Assembly (NCBI GenBank): GCA_035610835.1 | Contig: CM069454.1 | Coordinates: forward strand, 2,171,117-2,235,116 | DNA length: 64,000 nucleotides | Reading direction: 5' to 3' | Source of the DNA: Ophiura sarsii | Lineage: Eukaryota > Echinodermata > Ophiuroidea > Amphilepidida > Ophiuridae | In this document: positions 47,054-57,000 of the stretch, in pieces | Numbering within the stretch: position 1 is the first letter of the stretch | How the letters are laid out: every line of letters begins with the position of its first letter | Position numbers and translations under genes: made by a program | The notes under the pieces: model-generated | What the model was told of the DNA's origin: nothing | Database searches by the model: none | Seen by the model: the letters and a program-made list of their open reading frames with translations, nothing else

Positions 47054-47128
47054 TCGATACTGGAACACAATTTGTTGTTCCAGTATCGACCTTTACAAGA
47101 ACAGTAAAATCGTACCGGTATCGATTGA
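47054..47128. repeat. GTTCCAGTATCG palindromic motif cluster 1
   Basis: TCGATACTGGAAC, GTTCCAGTATCG and a diverged TATCGATTGATACTGG occur within 75 bp in alternating orientation. The same motif recurs at 54738-54892. Confidence 0.65.
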
Positions 47129-48423
47129 TACTGGCAACTTTATTACAATTATTGAATTATTAATCAAATGCATATAAAAGTATACCTTTTTGGAAAGGAA
47201 ATGGATCAGAGAATCCAAATTTGGCATCAATTTTGACCAAAAAAGTAGATTTTTTGAGAACATCACAAAATTCACTTTTTTGACCCAATTTTTTTTGAAC
47301 AAAGCTAACACAAATAATTTTGAGTAAAAAATGCCCAAATCACTTTATTATGATGTTAACACAGACATTCTGAGAAAACCATGCAGTATTGCAAAATCCA
47401 GGAAAAGAGGGGTCAGCATTTTTTACTCATACTATGAAGTTTTGTTGTGTTTCTCAAAGCATTCATGAATATCGGTATGAAAAATTCTCAGGTACCCCCC
47501 TTAGGGAGATATACTAGCCCCTCAAAACGAGGCTAAAATATCCCCGTTGAAAACTTGATAATAATGAATTTAGGAGACATTTGTTGCTATGTTTATTGTA
47601 CCGTACTTTATATCTTGCTTTTTCAGTACTCAGCAATCAATGTTTTACATATGAATCCAAAATAGTAAAATGTATATTGTTTGATAATGCCCAAATAATG
47701 ATCAAATAGCTCATTCTCTAGAAGGTGAAACTTTTTTTTGTTTCAAGCTAAATTATTTAAAAAAAATATTAGACCATAAACGGAGTTGTTGGTAATTCCC
47801 TAGATACTCGAGAATCATTTTCATAATACAAATGTTGATGTTTTATTATCCATGCATGAATGGGCAAATGATTTATACTAACATTTTACAAAAGTCATAT
47901 ATCAAATGCTACATTTGTTACCAAAAGCAAGGCCACAAAATGATTGATATACAAGTACAATATATTCAGATTTTAACTGCGATGCCATTTGTGTACTCAT
48001 TACTATATCACTCATAACATACATGAGCCAGAAATAGTGGTCTCAAGAATATTGCGCAAAGTCACAAATGTTTTTCTTCCTATATCAAAGAAGAATTCTT
48101 GTACAGATTAGGAACTGTAGCTAGCACAAAGTAACATTTCACTTCTGAAGAATAAGCCAAATGCTAAATGTGTAACACAATATAACTAATTATCTTGAAA
48201 GCATGGACATTGTTGAATGAATAGCTGCAGAGGCTTAATGAAGCTAGCTTTCCTTGATGTTGTTCCAACTGGGTCAATTTCAAATTTGACACAAATTTCT
48301 TCCAAGTATTTCAGCTTGTATTGGTTGAGTTTATGTTTTTTAGCTTGTTTGCATAAATCATGCTCCTGGTAAACTAAAGGGTGTCCAAACTCAAGTGTGC
48401 CGAAAACGGCATTTCTTATTTCT
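47129..48423. other. AT-rich intergenic DNA
   Basis: No exon or clear repeat. It lies downstream of the minus-strand decayed gene at 48.4-50.3 kb. Confidence 0.4.
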
Positions 48424-50280
48424 CACCGGTTGTGTTCCTCATCCCACATATCTTCTTCTACCTCCGCAGCACTTGACAGGGTGGCTAATTCAGCCCGTCT
48501 TTGACGTGAAGACAAACATCCGAAGAAATTTGCAATTTGTCTTCAGAGCGCCATTCATTTGGCAAGAATTCCAGGTTGTGTGATGAATCCTGTTTGTGAC
48601 GCATTTCAATGGCGACCTGAGCTGGATCTGCTTTATTTCCTGTTCGAGCCCCTTCATTGAATTTGGCTGTTAGATAGTTTTTCACCTTTTCTTGAATTCT
48701 CGGTTTATAACTTTCAAAGCCCATCCGTGTTGTCTTTGATACTCTTGTTCTTCATCTGATATTGATGCTTGTGATGGTTGAAGAGGTACTTGTTGTTCAC
48801 GTGTCATCTGCAACTCGGATACTTTCATTGCCCACCTTTTCTTGATTTTGTCATATGACGTGTCCTTTTCTTCCTACTTTGTGTGGGTACCTGCCTGTGT
48901 CCATGTGACGTTCTGCATCATCAACAGAGGAAAATGAAAGGATACATCCTGGTTCGTTACAAAAAAATAGTGTAGGCTTAGAACTGGAACCCTGTTCAGC
49001 TACATGTCCCTTTGCTGAAGTTGCTTGACGTTGTGCTTCAACTACTACTCTTAGCCCAGTCACAACAGGGATTTTCTCTAGAGTGGGCTTGATAACCTTA
49101 CCTTCTCCCTGGTTGTATGCTTTCCAACAGCGGATACCTTCCTTCTCATATGCGAAATTGTTCAACAAACTCACTCCTTGAATACTTTCACCTGTCCCTG
49201 GTGATTTTGAAGTATCTACTTCAGCAAGAATAAACTTGCAGCCTTTTACTCCACCATTAGACTCTAGAGCTGTTTTCATATATTGAGCTGTAACTACATC
49301 GTGTTTCTCATTGACAAACCTACGGATATGCGCTTTCATTGGAGCAATTTTCCTATCGCAAATATCCTTCCCTGATTGTGGGTCGGAGAAATCATATCGT
49401 GCAATGGTAATTCCAACTCTTTTACCAATTTGTATAAGGCTAACAGAAGCTGGCTGCTATGGTAGCAGCCAGCATTGTCACTCTTTACGAACGCTTTAGA
49501 AACATCTTCATTTTGATTCTTTACATGTTTCATAGAACATATTCAATGATTGATGAAACAGCATACCAATTCTGAGTACAAGAATTAAAGAGGTGTATGT
49601 ACATAACACTCTACTTCCAATTTGCCATCAATCTTTGATCTTGCGATCACACACGCTACATGCCAACCACGGCCACGTTTTCCAAAAAAAATCAGACATT
49701 TGCTCTCTAAATCTAGTAGGTTAAAACTTCATCGCCCAGTCCATGACAAGCATGATGCTTTTGTCATCCATTGAGTTTATAGCATCGTGTTTTGCGGATT
49801 CTTGGTTTGTATGTTCTAAGAATATGAGCTTTCCATGCACCGACATCTGACTTTGCGATGTCAAACTCATAAAGAAGACGTTGTACTTCATCTTCTGGCA
49901 GCGTGGAGCTTTGAATAGCATTTTTGACATCGGCGAGTCATGGTCATGATCACAGCTCTCATCATAGTCGGGACTTGTTGGATCGGTAAGGGCATACTTT
50001 GAGCAGTGATCAGGACAATTATCTTCATTTTTAATGTGCGTTTTGTTATCAGTTTTCAAATAAAATTTTCCTTCTTTTCCTTTTTATTTCATCACACTTT
50101 TTTTCTTTCAAAACCTGCATTATACAGGCTACTTGGGATGTCATCCAAAGTGTCAAAGGCCCTTCCACCTTCCGTAAAAAAGTAATATAATCCTTGCAAT
50201 GACTTTTGTTGACTTGCAGAACAGAACTTGCAGGCCTTGGAGTTGGATTTCAGTCTCACGTGTGTTTCAACTACCTAGTA
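48424..50280 (-). pseudogene. Decayed zinc-finger / RNase H-like family gene, probably transposon-derived
   Basis: Read from 50280 downward, the minus strand shows segments of one protein in order. They are THVRLKSNSK, YYFFTEGGRAFDTLDDI, DNCPDHCSKYAL with ESCDHDHD, DDKSIMLVMDWAMKF, GWHVACVI, VKSDNAGCYHSSQ, ARYDFSDPQSGKDICDRK, IRRFVNEKHDVVTAQ, LLNNFAYEKEG with GEGKV, a C2H2-like finger (FCNEPGCILSF...ERHMDTGRYPH), KTYLT-type NYLTAKFNEGARTGNKADP, and QIANFFGCLSSRQRR up to a TGA at about 48424. Acidic residues in LVMDWAMKF, SDNAGCYH and YDFSDPQ suggest an RNase H-fold catalytic core. This is inference. Frames change at least four times (for example in the T8 run near 49683, near 49585, near 49400 and near 48540), and in-frame stops occur, so it is not functional. 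I recall similar proteins as numerous unnamed predictions in aquatic invertebrates. Confidence 0.65.
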
Positions 50281-51478
50281 TACTCTCTGTTACCATAGTT
50301 GCAGAATGTTCACCAAATAATCTTTTAATATCATGTTTTCAGGAGGGAATATAGATGGATGGTGAATTTTGAGTAGATGTCTTGATGGGGTGGGTGGGGT
50401 GGGTGGGTTGGGTGGTGTGGGGTGGGTGAGGTGGGGTGTTGAAAACATTGGCTGATGATGCTACTCAGTGATAATCCTTACAGGTATAGTTTAGGCTCAT
50501 CAGCAATAGCTCACCCTGATGCGTAATGTAAAAACATAACCCTGTTGCTTGACACTCCGTTTTAAGGGGTGGTGGAGTGGGTTGTGTTGGGTTGAAGTTG
50601 GTTGGGGTGTTGTGGTGTTGGGTGAGTGGTGTAGGGGTAGTGGTATATTTGAGTGGGTGGCCCGAGAAAACAACCCGTTATTTAACTTAACGATCAACAA
50701 GGCATCTATTTTAGTGCAATTCAGATAATGTATTGACAAAAACACCCCTCCAATAAAATGGTTTGACCTATAAACAATGGTTAATGACATAAAAAGACTA
50801 TGTTGGCCCTACTTTGTGTCCAAGGAGTAGTTGCATTTGAATAAAAAAAGATTATTACACAAACCATTTGAAGAAAACTCAGCATAATTACAAATGTGCA
50901 TTTTTATACTTTTACAAAACTGCTTGTCTTTTTGAGGTTGGTTTATACTGAACCAGAGGGGATACCATTATTTTGACTTTTAAATTTGATTAAGCAATGA
51001 TATAAATAGATTATATGTTAAAATTAAAAAAATTAAAAAATAGGAAAGTTTTTTTTTTTTTAATCAAATTTGGTCCAATAATTGCATTTTTTAAAGTTTC
51101 CTGAAAACACGAAAATAGGAAAACACCCCTTTGAAAAAATAGACTAACCCAATAACTTTTTTCACACATCTTATCATATTTACAAAGCGGAGGGTACTAA
51201 TTTACCTCATAAGAAGTTTGATTGTCATTGGCAGTACCTGTCTGTTCGTTTGGACTCATTCAATGTACTACTTTTATTACTTTTTCTTATATAATTGCCG
51301 TTCCAGGGGGGCCACATTTAGAGGGGTCATGAATCTTAGCCTATGGGGGTCGGAGAATTTTTTTATTTCACCACTGGTTATAACTTGGGGCACTCACTCA
51401 ATATACAAAATATGAACCAAATATGCCAACCTTCGTGTTCCTCCCCCTGCATGAGTCTACCAGAATATCCTTCTTAAG
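50281..51478. other. Intergenic DNA with two GT/GGGTG-rich blocks
   Basis: 50384-50442 and 50568-50665 are strongly G/T-skewed, with repeated GGGTGGG, GGTGTGGGG and GTTGGG words that could form G-quadruplexes on the plus strand. They lie just upstream of the decayed minus-strand gene. The rest is AT-rich and featureless. Confidence 0.5.
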
Positions 51479-51657
51479 ACACTAATAAAGGGATGAGATT
51501 TTTTTAAAACCTAATCTAATATTTTTGAAAATTTTGACTAAAAAGTGCCAAAAAAACGTGAAAAAATTGATTTGATTTTTGTTTACACTTTTTTGTCAAA
51601 ATTTCAAAAAAATATTGGATTAGGTTAAAAAAAATAAAATCGTCCCCTCATTAGTGT
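51479..51657. repeat. 179 bp foldback MITE
   Basis: ACACTAATAAAGGGATGAGA on the left and CGTCCCCTCATTAGTGT on the right, with inner arms AACCTAATCTAATATTTTT and its near complement. Arms of about 60 bp with a short loop. Confidence 0.8.
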
Positions 51658-52138
51658 ATTAACATCATCATCAAGTGATTTGGGCATTTTTTGTTGTTTG
51701 ACATTGGTTGTGGTAAACATGTATTTTCATTTGCGTAAAAGTCAACATCTTATAAACCGAACAAGATTTTCGATATTTTCTCTGGTAAGATCTATTGAAA
51801 ACGGTCCAAACTCTAGTCCGAGCTGAGTCCGACTATTACACAAACCAAACTTGTTGTTGTTGTTGTGGTTGTTGTTGTTGCTAAATAAGTGTAATAATGA
51901 CATTGTTTTGACATTATTTCGCATTGAATGTTTGAAAAAATAACTGAAAGTTTTTAATTTGTCTTTGTTAGATAGTTATTGTGTACCATAGATGAATCCA
52001 CTTGTTTATTAACCCTAACCCTGTTAAATCCAACAGAATCCAACGAGCCAATCTCTATGTTCCACCCGGCGTGCAAGTTTTTCCAAGGATAAAATGGACC
52101 CAGGCTATACGCGGCTGAGTATACTCGGCCAAGTGGCC

Positions 52139-52213
52139 TTGACACCCGTGGTGTAGTGGGGAATCGTTCGCCGCTGGTGCTAGAGGACCGTGGTTCAAAT
52201 CCCGCTGGGATCG
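52139..52213 (+). tRNA. tRNA-like relic, plus strand
   Basis: GTGGTGTAGTGG gives an A box and GTGGTTCAAATCCC a B box about 40 bases downstream. The acceptor ends (GACACCC and GGGATCG) do not pair well, and no safe anticodon can be named. Confidence 0.5.
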
Positions 52214-52419
52214 CAGTGACTTTTGGGGTCACCTTTCTCCGCGCAGATTTTTTTTTGAAATAAGTGCCCGAGTGGGTTAGGGTTAATATAAATCATTATT
52301 TAGTAAAATATTCAATATTGTGTTCAGTTTCAAAATGCAGTAATTTTACCAAAATAGTCATATCTGGTAAACGGTGCCATAAAATGTCATGATTCTTTTT
52401 GCTGATGATAGTGATTATT

Positions 52420-52661
52420 AAATTATAAATATTTTAAACAGGTTCGCCGTCGTGGATAGAAAAGAGACAATTATGGGAAAACGATCTCGCCCGGGAATCT
52501 AAACCAGGATCTGTTGCTTGCCTGGCAACTGCCTCATCCATTGGGCCACAAGACCTCGCATGGTAAACCATCTGCAATTCAAACCTAAGTGATCTCGTTT
52601 CCCAGTCTCCTGCCACAAGTATTATCCGGAGTAGCCCGGGCCTATACAAGTGTAATAATCA
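52420..52661 (-). repeat. 240 bp repeat with tRNA-like core, copy 1
   Basis: Direct repeat of 52728-52969, with a high match throughout. The minus strand carries GTGGCCCAATGGATGAGG (A box) and a mutated B box CTGGTTTAGATTCCC at 52485-52560. GTTGC/GCAAC arms could form an anticodon stem around CAGGCAA. Confidence 0.75.
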
Positions 52662-52662
52662 A

Positions 52663-52759
52663 GTGCCGTCCTCCCTGTAGAGGGAAAATACATAGAAATA
52701 ATAGGCATATACGACGGGTATTAAACAAATTATAAATATTTTAAACAAGTTCGCCGTCG
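52663..52759 (+). repeat. 97 bp inverted repeat, left arm
   Basis: GTGCCGTCCTCCCTGTAGAG to AAGTTCGCCGTCG is matched in reverse complement by 52970-53066. It separates the two 240 bp repeats and its partner closes the second one. Confidence 0.85.
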
Positions 52760-52969
52760 TGGATAGAAAAGAGACAATTATGGGAAAACGATCTCGCCCG
52801 GGAATCGAATCCAGGATCTGTTGCTTGCCTGGCAACTGCCTTATCCATTTGGCCACAAGACCTCGCATGGTAAAGCATCTGAAATTCAAACCTAAGCGAT
52901 CTCGTTTCCCAGTCTCTTGCCACAAGTATTACCCGGAGTAGCTCGGGCCTATACAAGTGTAATAATCAA
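52728..52969 (-). repeat. 240 bp repeat with tRNA-like core, copy 2
   Basis: Second copy of 52420-52661. Here the B box reads CTGGATTCGATTCCCGGG and the A box GTGGCCAAATGGATAAGG (52792-52867, minus strand). It is closer to a true tRNA than copy 1, but acceptor pairing remains imperfect. Confidence 0.75.
52792..52867 (-). tRNA. tRNA-like pseudogene within the repeat
   Basis: On the minus strand the A box, a foldable GTTGC-CAGGCAA-GCAAC anticodon arm (GGC in anticodon position, but A instead of the near-invariant U33) and a good T arm are present. A tRNA-derived SINE head is more likely than a gene. Confidence 0.5.
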
Positions 52970-53066
52970 CGACGGCGAACATGTTTAAAATATTTATAAT
53001 TTGTTTAATACCCGTCGTATATGCCTATTATTTCTATGTATTTTCCCTCTACAGTGAGGACGGCAC
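52970..53066 (-). repeat. 97 bp inverted repeat, right arm
   Basis: Reverse complement of 52663-52759, ending in GAGGACGGCAC. Confidence 0.85.
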
Positions 53067-53074
53067 ATGTACAC

Positions 53075-53775
53075 AGAATGAATATCGATTCAAGGACGAT
53101 TGACTTTTTCATAATGGCACAATTGGCCTTGGGTCTACAGATTATTGTGTGTAAATGTGGCTATGGTCTCAATAATTCAAATTACGCATCGCTGAAGAAG
53201 TAAAAGTAGTACATGCAAATTAAAAGCTCATTGAATTTGTCAGACAATCACTCCAAATAAAGTGAAAAGTTTCGTGTGGATCAACACAGATTATGGGGGA
53301 ACGATTAAAATAAACCCAACATTGCTAAATGTAATAATGATACTAACGGTAAAAATACATTCCCGGAGGGATTCGAACCACAGGCCTTTCGATCACCAGT
53401 CCGATGCTCTACTGATTGAGCAAATGGCGCACTGTACAACAATATAACAACAGAAATAGATTGAAATATCGTTCGTGAACATTATCCCATAAATCGGAAG
53501 TTAAAATGCTTTATATTTATAGTTTTGTATGTTTTTATGATGGGGTTCTCGCCCACAAATTGATTCGAAGCTGCTTTAAATTGTAACCCTGGTTTCATTA
53601 ACATGAATATAATGACTTTTCGAAACATTTCTAGACACGGATTTTGTTCACTATTTTGCTGTTTGTAGCCGGCCACACTTCGGTATTGCATCATGGGGTG
53701 TATATGATATGTGTAGCGAGTCATGTGACTTTTGCACAGGGCAAACACTTGAGATCCGGAAAGGCCTTTAACATC
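53075..53775 (-). repeat. About 700 bp dispersed repeat with internal tRNA-like block, solo copy
   Basis: It is collinear with both arms of the 59.7-62.2 kb foldback and in the same orientation as the right arm. Shared landmarks are AATTGGCC, CAATAATTC, AATTTGTCAGACAATCA, the tRNA-like block, GGAAGTTAAAATGCTTTATA, GGGTTCTCGC, TTTCTAGACA, GCATCATGGGGT, CATGTGACTTTTGC and GGAAAGGCCTTTAA. The terminal part found in the other copies is missing here. Confidence 0.8.
53358..53430 (-). tRNA. tRNA-Thr(GGT)-like pseudogene
   Basis: The minus strand reads GCGCCATTTGCTCAATCAGT with AGAGCAT (D arm), a CTGGTGA anticodon loop (GGT), and GTGGTTCGAATCCC (T arm) over 73 nt. The 3' acceptor strand does not complement GCGCCAT. 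It sits in the middle of a dispersed repeat. Confidence 0.6.
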
Positions 53776-54033
53776 AAAGATTGATCACTGACGCAATTTC
53801 TGATTGGTACACGCCCTCTATATGCCACGCAAGTGTTACGAAACGCTTGCTGTCCGATGAGAATGTCTGCAAGCAAAATGTTTACATACCACATTATCGC
53901 TTATCATTTCACTGATGGGAATACTATCTCACCGTACGGATGGTTTCCACGACCTTCTAAATATTCAGTACGTTACATCTGCACCCATGTTGCTCTTGAA
54001 GTAGACTGAGATGAAGCAGGGGTTTGATGACCA

Positions 54034-57000
54034 ATGATAAACATGGAGTTTTCCTCTACAACATATTTTGCGACTGCTTTCAGTATCATGCTCTTACACG
54101 TAACAACTAGAGGTGTCTATGCAGAGGGTAAGTTAATGTCAACCCTTTCCACGCGGCTATTGGTTTCACCATAATTTATATACAAAATATATTTTTCAGA
54201 AACCTTTCCTAACTTTCAAGATCTATCTCAAGGATTACTGACCCAATACTATGAATGTTTGTACTTATTTTAATTCATTTCTGTAGCTGATTCCAAATAT
54301 GGTAATGACATTCAATAATTTAGTGTTTTTTTTAAAAAAGTGGAACATTTTATCAAGTCATAGCTCGCACGCAGTGCACCAGTAATGCACACAATGAGTT
54401 ATTAATGAATATCTGCATAAGTAATAGGGCTTAATTATTGTTTACAAAATGTATATGTATTTTTTTATGTATGCAGCGATTAGTAAATATAATCACCGAA
54501 AATAATAAATAAGTTTACGGTTTTGTTAATATTGATTCATGATTCAATATTAATGTTCACGTCAATACACGTGGAGCAAAATATGTAGTATGTCCATATT
54601 CTCCATAGACCGCTGTGAAATAGAGACTCCTTTTAATATGCTTTTCGTGTATAAACGGTGGTCCCTACCCTAAATGTTGTACATCGATCGAACATTAAAC
54701 AAAAAAAACAAAAAAAAATAAACCAGTACAATGTAACTGTTCCAGTATCGGTCGATACTAGAACACCAAATTGTGTTCCAGTATCGAGTGATACTGGAAC
54801 GTTTTTATTTTCCAGTGATACTGGGAGATTTTATATATGTGTTAGATTGCAACGACACTGAGTGTTCCAGTATTGGACGATACTAGTAAAATCCAGAATC
54901 AGGGACCAAAAGTACACTTTTACTAATGTCCCGGGAGATATTCAATTGAATTTGACTTACTCGTAGTTTGGGAAATTATAAATATGAATAATTACAAATA
55001 ATTGAAATTGACCTCATTTCATTTTAAATTCCATTGCCCTAACCAAAAATGAAACACGATTCAGAGATTCAGATGGGCTGCAGGCCAGGAAAGTGGAATG
55101 AAATTATCAGGGATTAAATCATATTTCAGCGTGTGTGTATCACCAATCTACAGCGTGGTTTATTTCACGAGGCAACGTCCGAATGAAATAAATCACGCAG
55201 ACGCGCATACTTTTTAGGGAGCTCTCAATGTTAATTCTATTATAAACACACGAATATATAGTAATTCCCTGTCTAGACTAGTTTAGTTTAGTCTAGTCTA
55301 GTCTAGTTGCCGTGTTGTTCACAATAAGATTTGACATCTACAGTATCAAATTTAATTACAACAAATCGCACAATCGCAAACTACTTTTATAGGAAGTATT
55401 GCCATATACAAAATGGTCAAATTTGTTTGCTCAGTTTCATAACAAATTACAGGTACTTCATAATAACTAAGCTGAAGGAGGCATGGGGACGAGGCTGTGT
55501 TTGTGTATCGTATTGAACTCGCCCCACCTCGCCCCACAGCATACCACAATAGCGCACAATATTCAGGGGGAACTGACCTTACTTGACTTTGAATTATGTA
55601 TCGTGGGAAATGTCATGAATTTAATCTAATAAAACATGATCTGTAACTATTTTCCCTTAAAATTACTTACTTTTGTAACTATTAAACTCTTTAAGTTACA
55701 ATGATTAAGAAAGTGTGTCAATCGCCGGACCTAATGGCCCCAAGGTATATGCACGGCGGAATAAACTCCGCCATGCATGGTTTCCCCCCGTGGCCTAGCG
55801 GTAGATCGTCTGTCTCTGACAAACGTCGTGTGTTTTAATGCACACTTACCCGTACTAGCGTACTCAGACAAACGTCGTGTGTTTTAATGCACACTTACCC
55901 GTACTGGCGTACTCAGACAAACGTCGTGTGTTTTAATGCACACTAACCCGTACTAGCTTACTCACATAAGCGCCGTGTGTTTTAATGCACACTTGCCCTA
56001 CTAGCGTACTCAGACAAACGTCGTGTGTTTTAATGCACACTTACCCGTACCAGCGTACTAAGACAAGTGCTTTAAAGTGTGTGCTTTAATCCTAACCAGC
56101 CAGACTATGTTTGTTTTTTCAATTGTTTACCAAAATGATTGCCGCGATACCCCGGGATTTAACCCCCTGACCCTCCGATCACCGCGCCACCGCCCTAACC
56201 ACTCGGCCAACCTGCCAACGGTAGCCCGGGCAGTGACTTAATATATACATAGCACTTTGATTGATGACGCCATCCAAACGAATGCTGTAACACGCGCGTG
56301 GACATTTTTTTTGCCGTGGTGAATCGTAGTGCTACCGAAGGGTAATGCACTCAGACAAACGTCGTACACTTAATTGTACTAGCGTACTCAGACAAGCGCC
56401 GTATGATTCAATGCACACTTACCCGTACTGGCGTACACAGATAAATGTCTTATGTTTATACAGGTATAGAGGAATATTGAAAATGAAAATGTGTTGGATT
56501 TCCGGGAACGTTAATGAAGGTTTGTTCTGAATACCGGGATATCTGATGATAGATTTCAGTCTTTGCTTTCCAATAAGTCTGGAATGCCGAATTGCTTACT
56601 AATTGCGAGACAAAGGAATCTAAGATTACAGGCCTCGACTATTTAAAGCAAGTTGAATTCTTCTAGGGGGGTTCATTGAAACACACTAAGTTTGTCTGCG
56701 TAAGCCAGACAAAGAAAAATAATACACAACGTTTATCTGAATAGGCCGAAAATGGGGAAATGTATACTATAACACACACCGTGAAATACATCATATTTGA
56801 TATTGTCATACCTTCCGAAAATGTTCGCAAAGGCACGCTTTATATGTAAATATTTGTTTGTCTCATAATCATTATCCAACCGTTCGCTTTTAATAATCAA
56901 CCGTTATTATGTATTACAATCGGCATATCTTTGAAAAAGAACACGAGCGCACATCTGCTATCATATGCATACATTACATTTTCCTTTTAATATTGATATT

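Noticed and set aside
55813..56062. CRISPR-like array
   Set aside because: The 49 bp units are contiguous tandem copies without variable spacers, and this is eukaryotic DNA.
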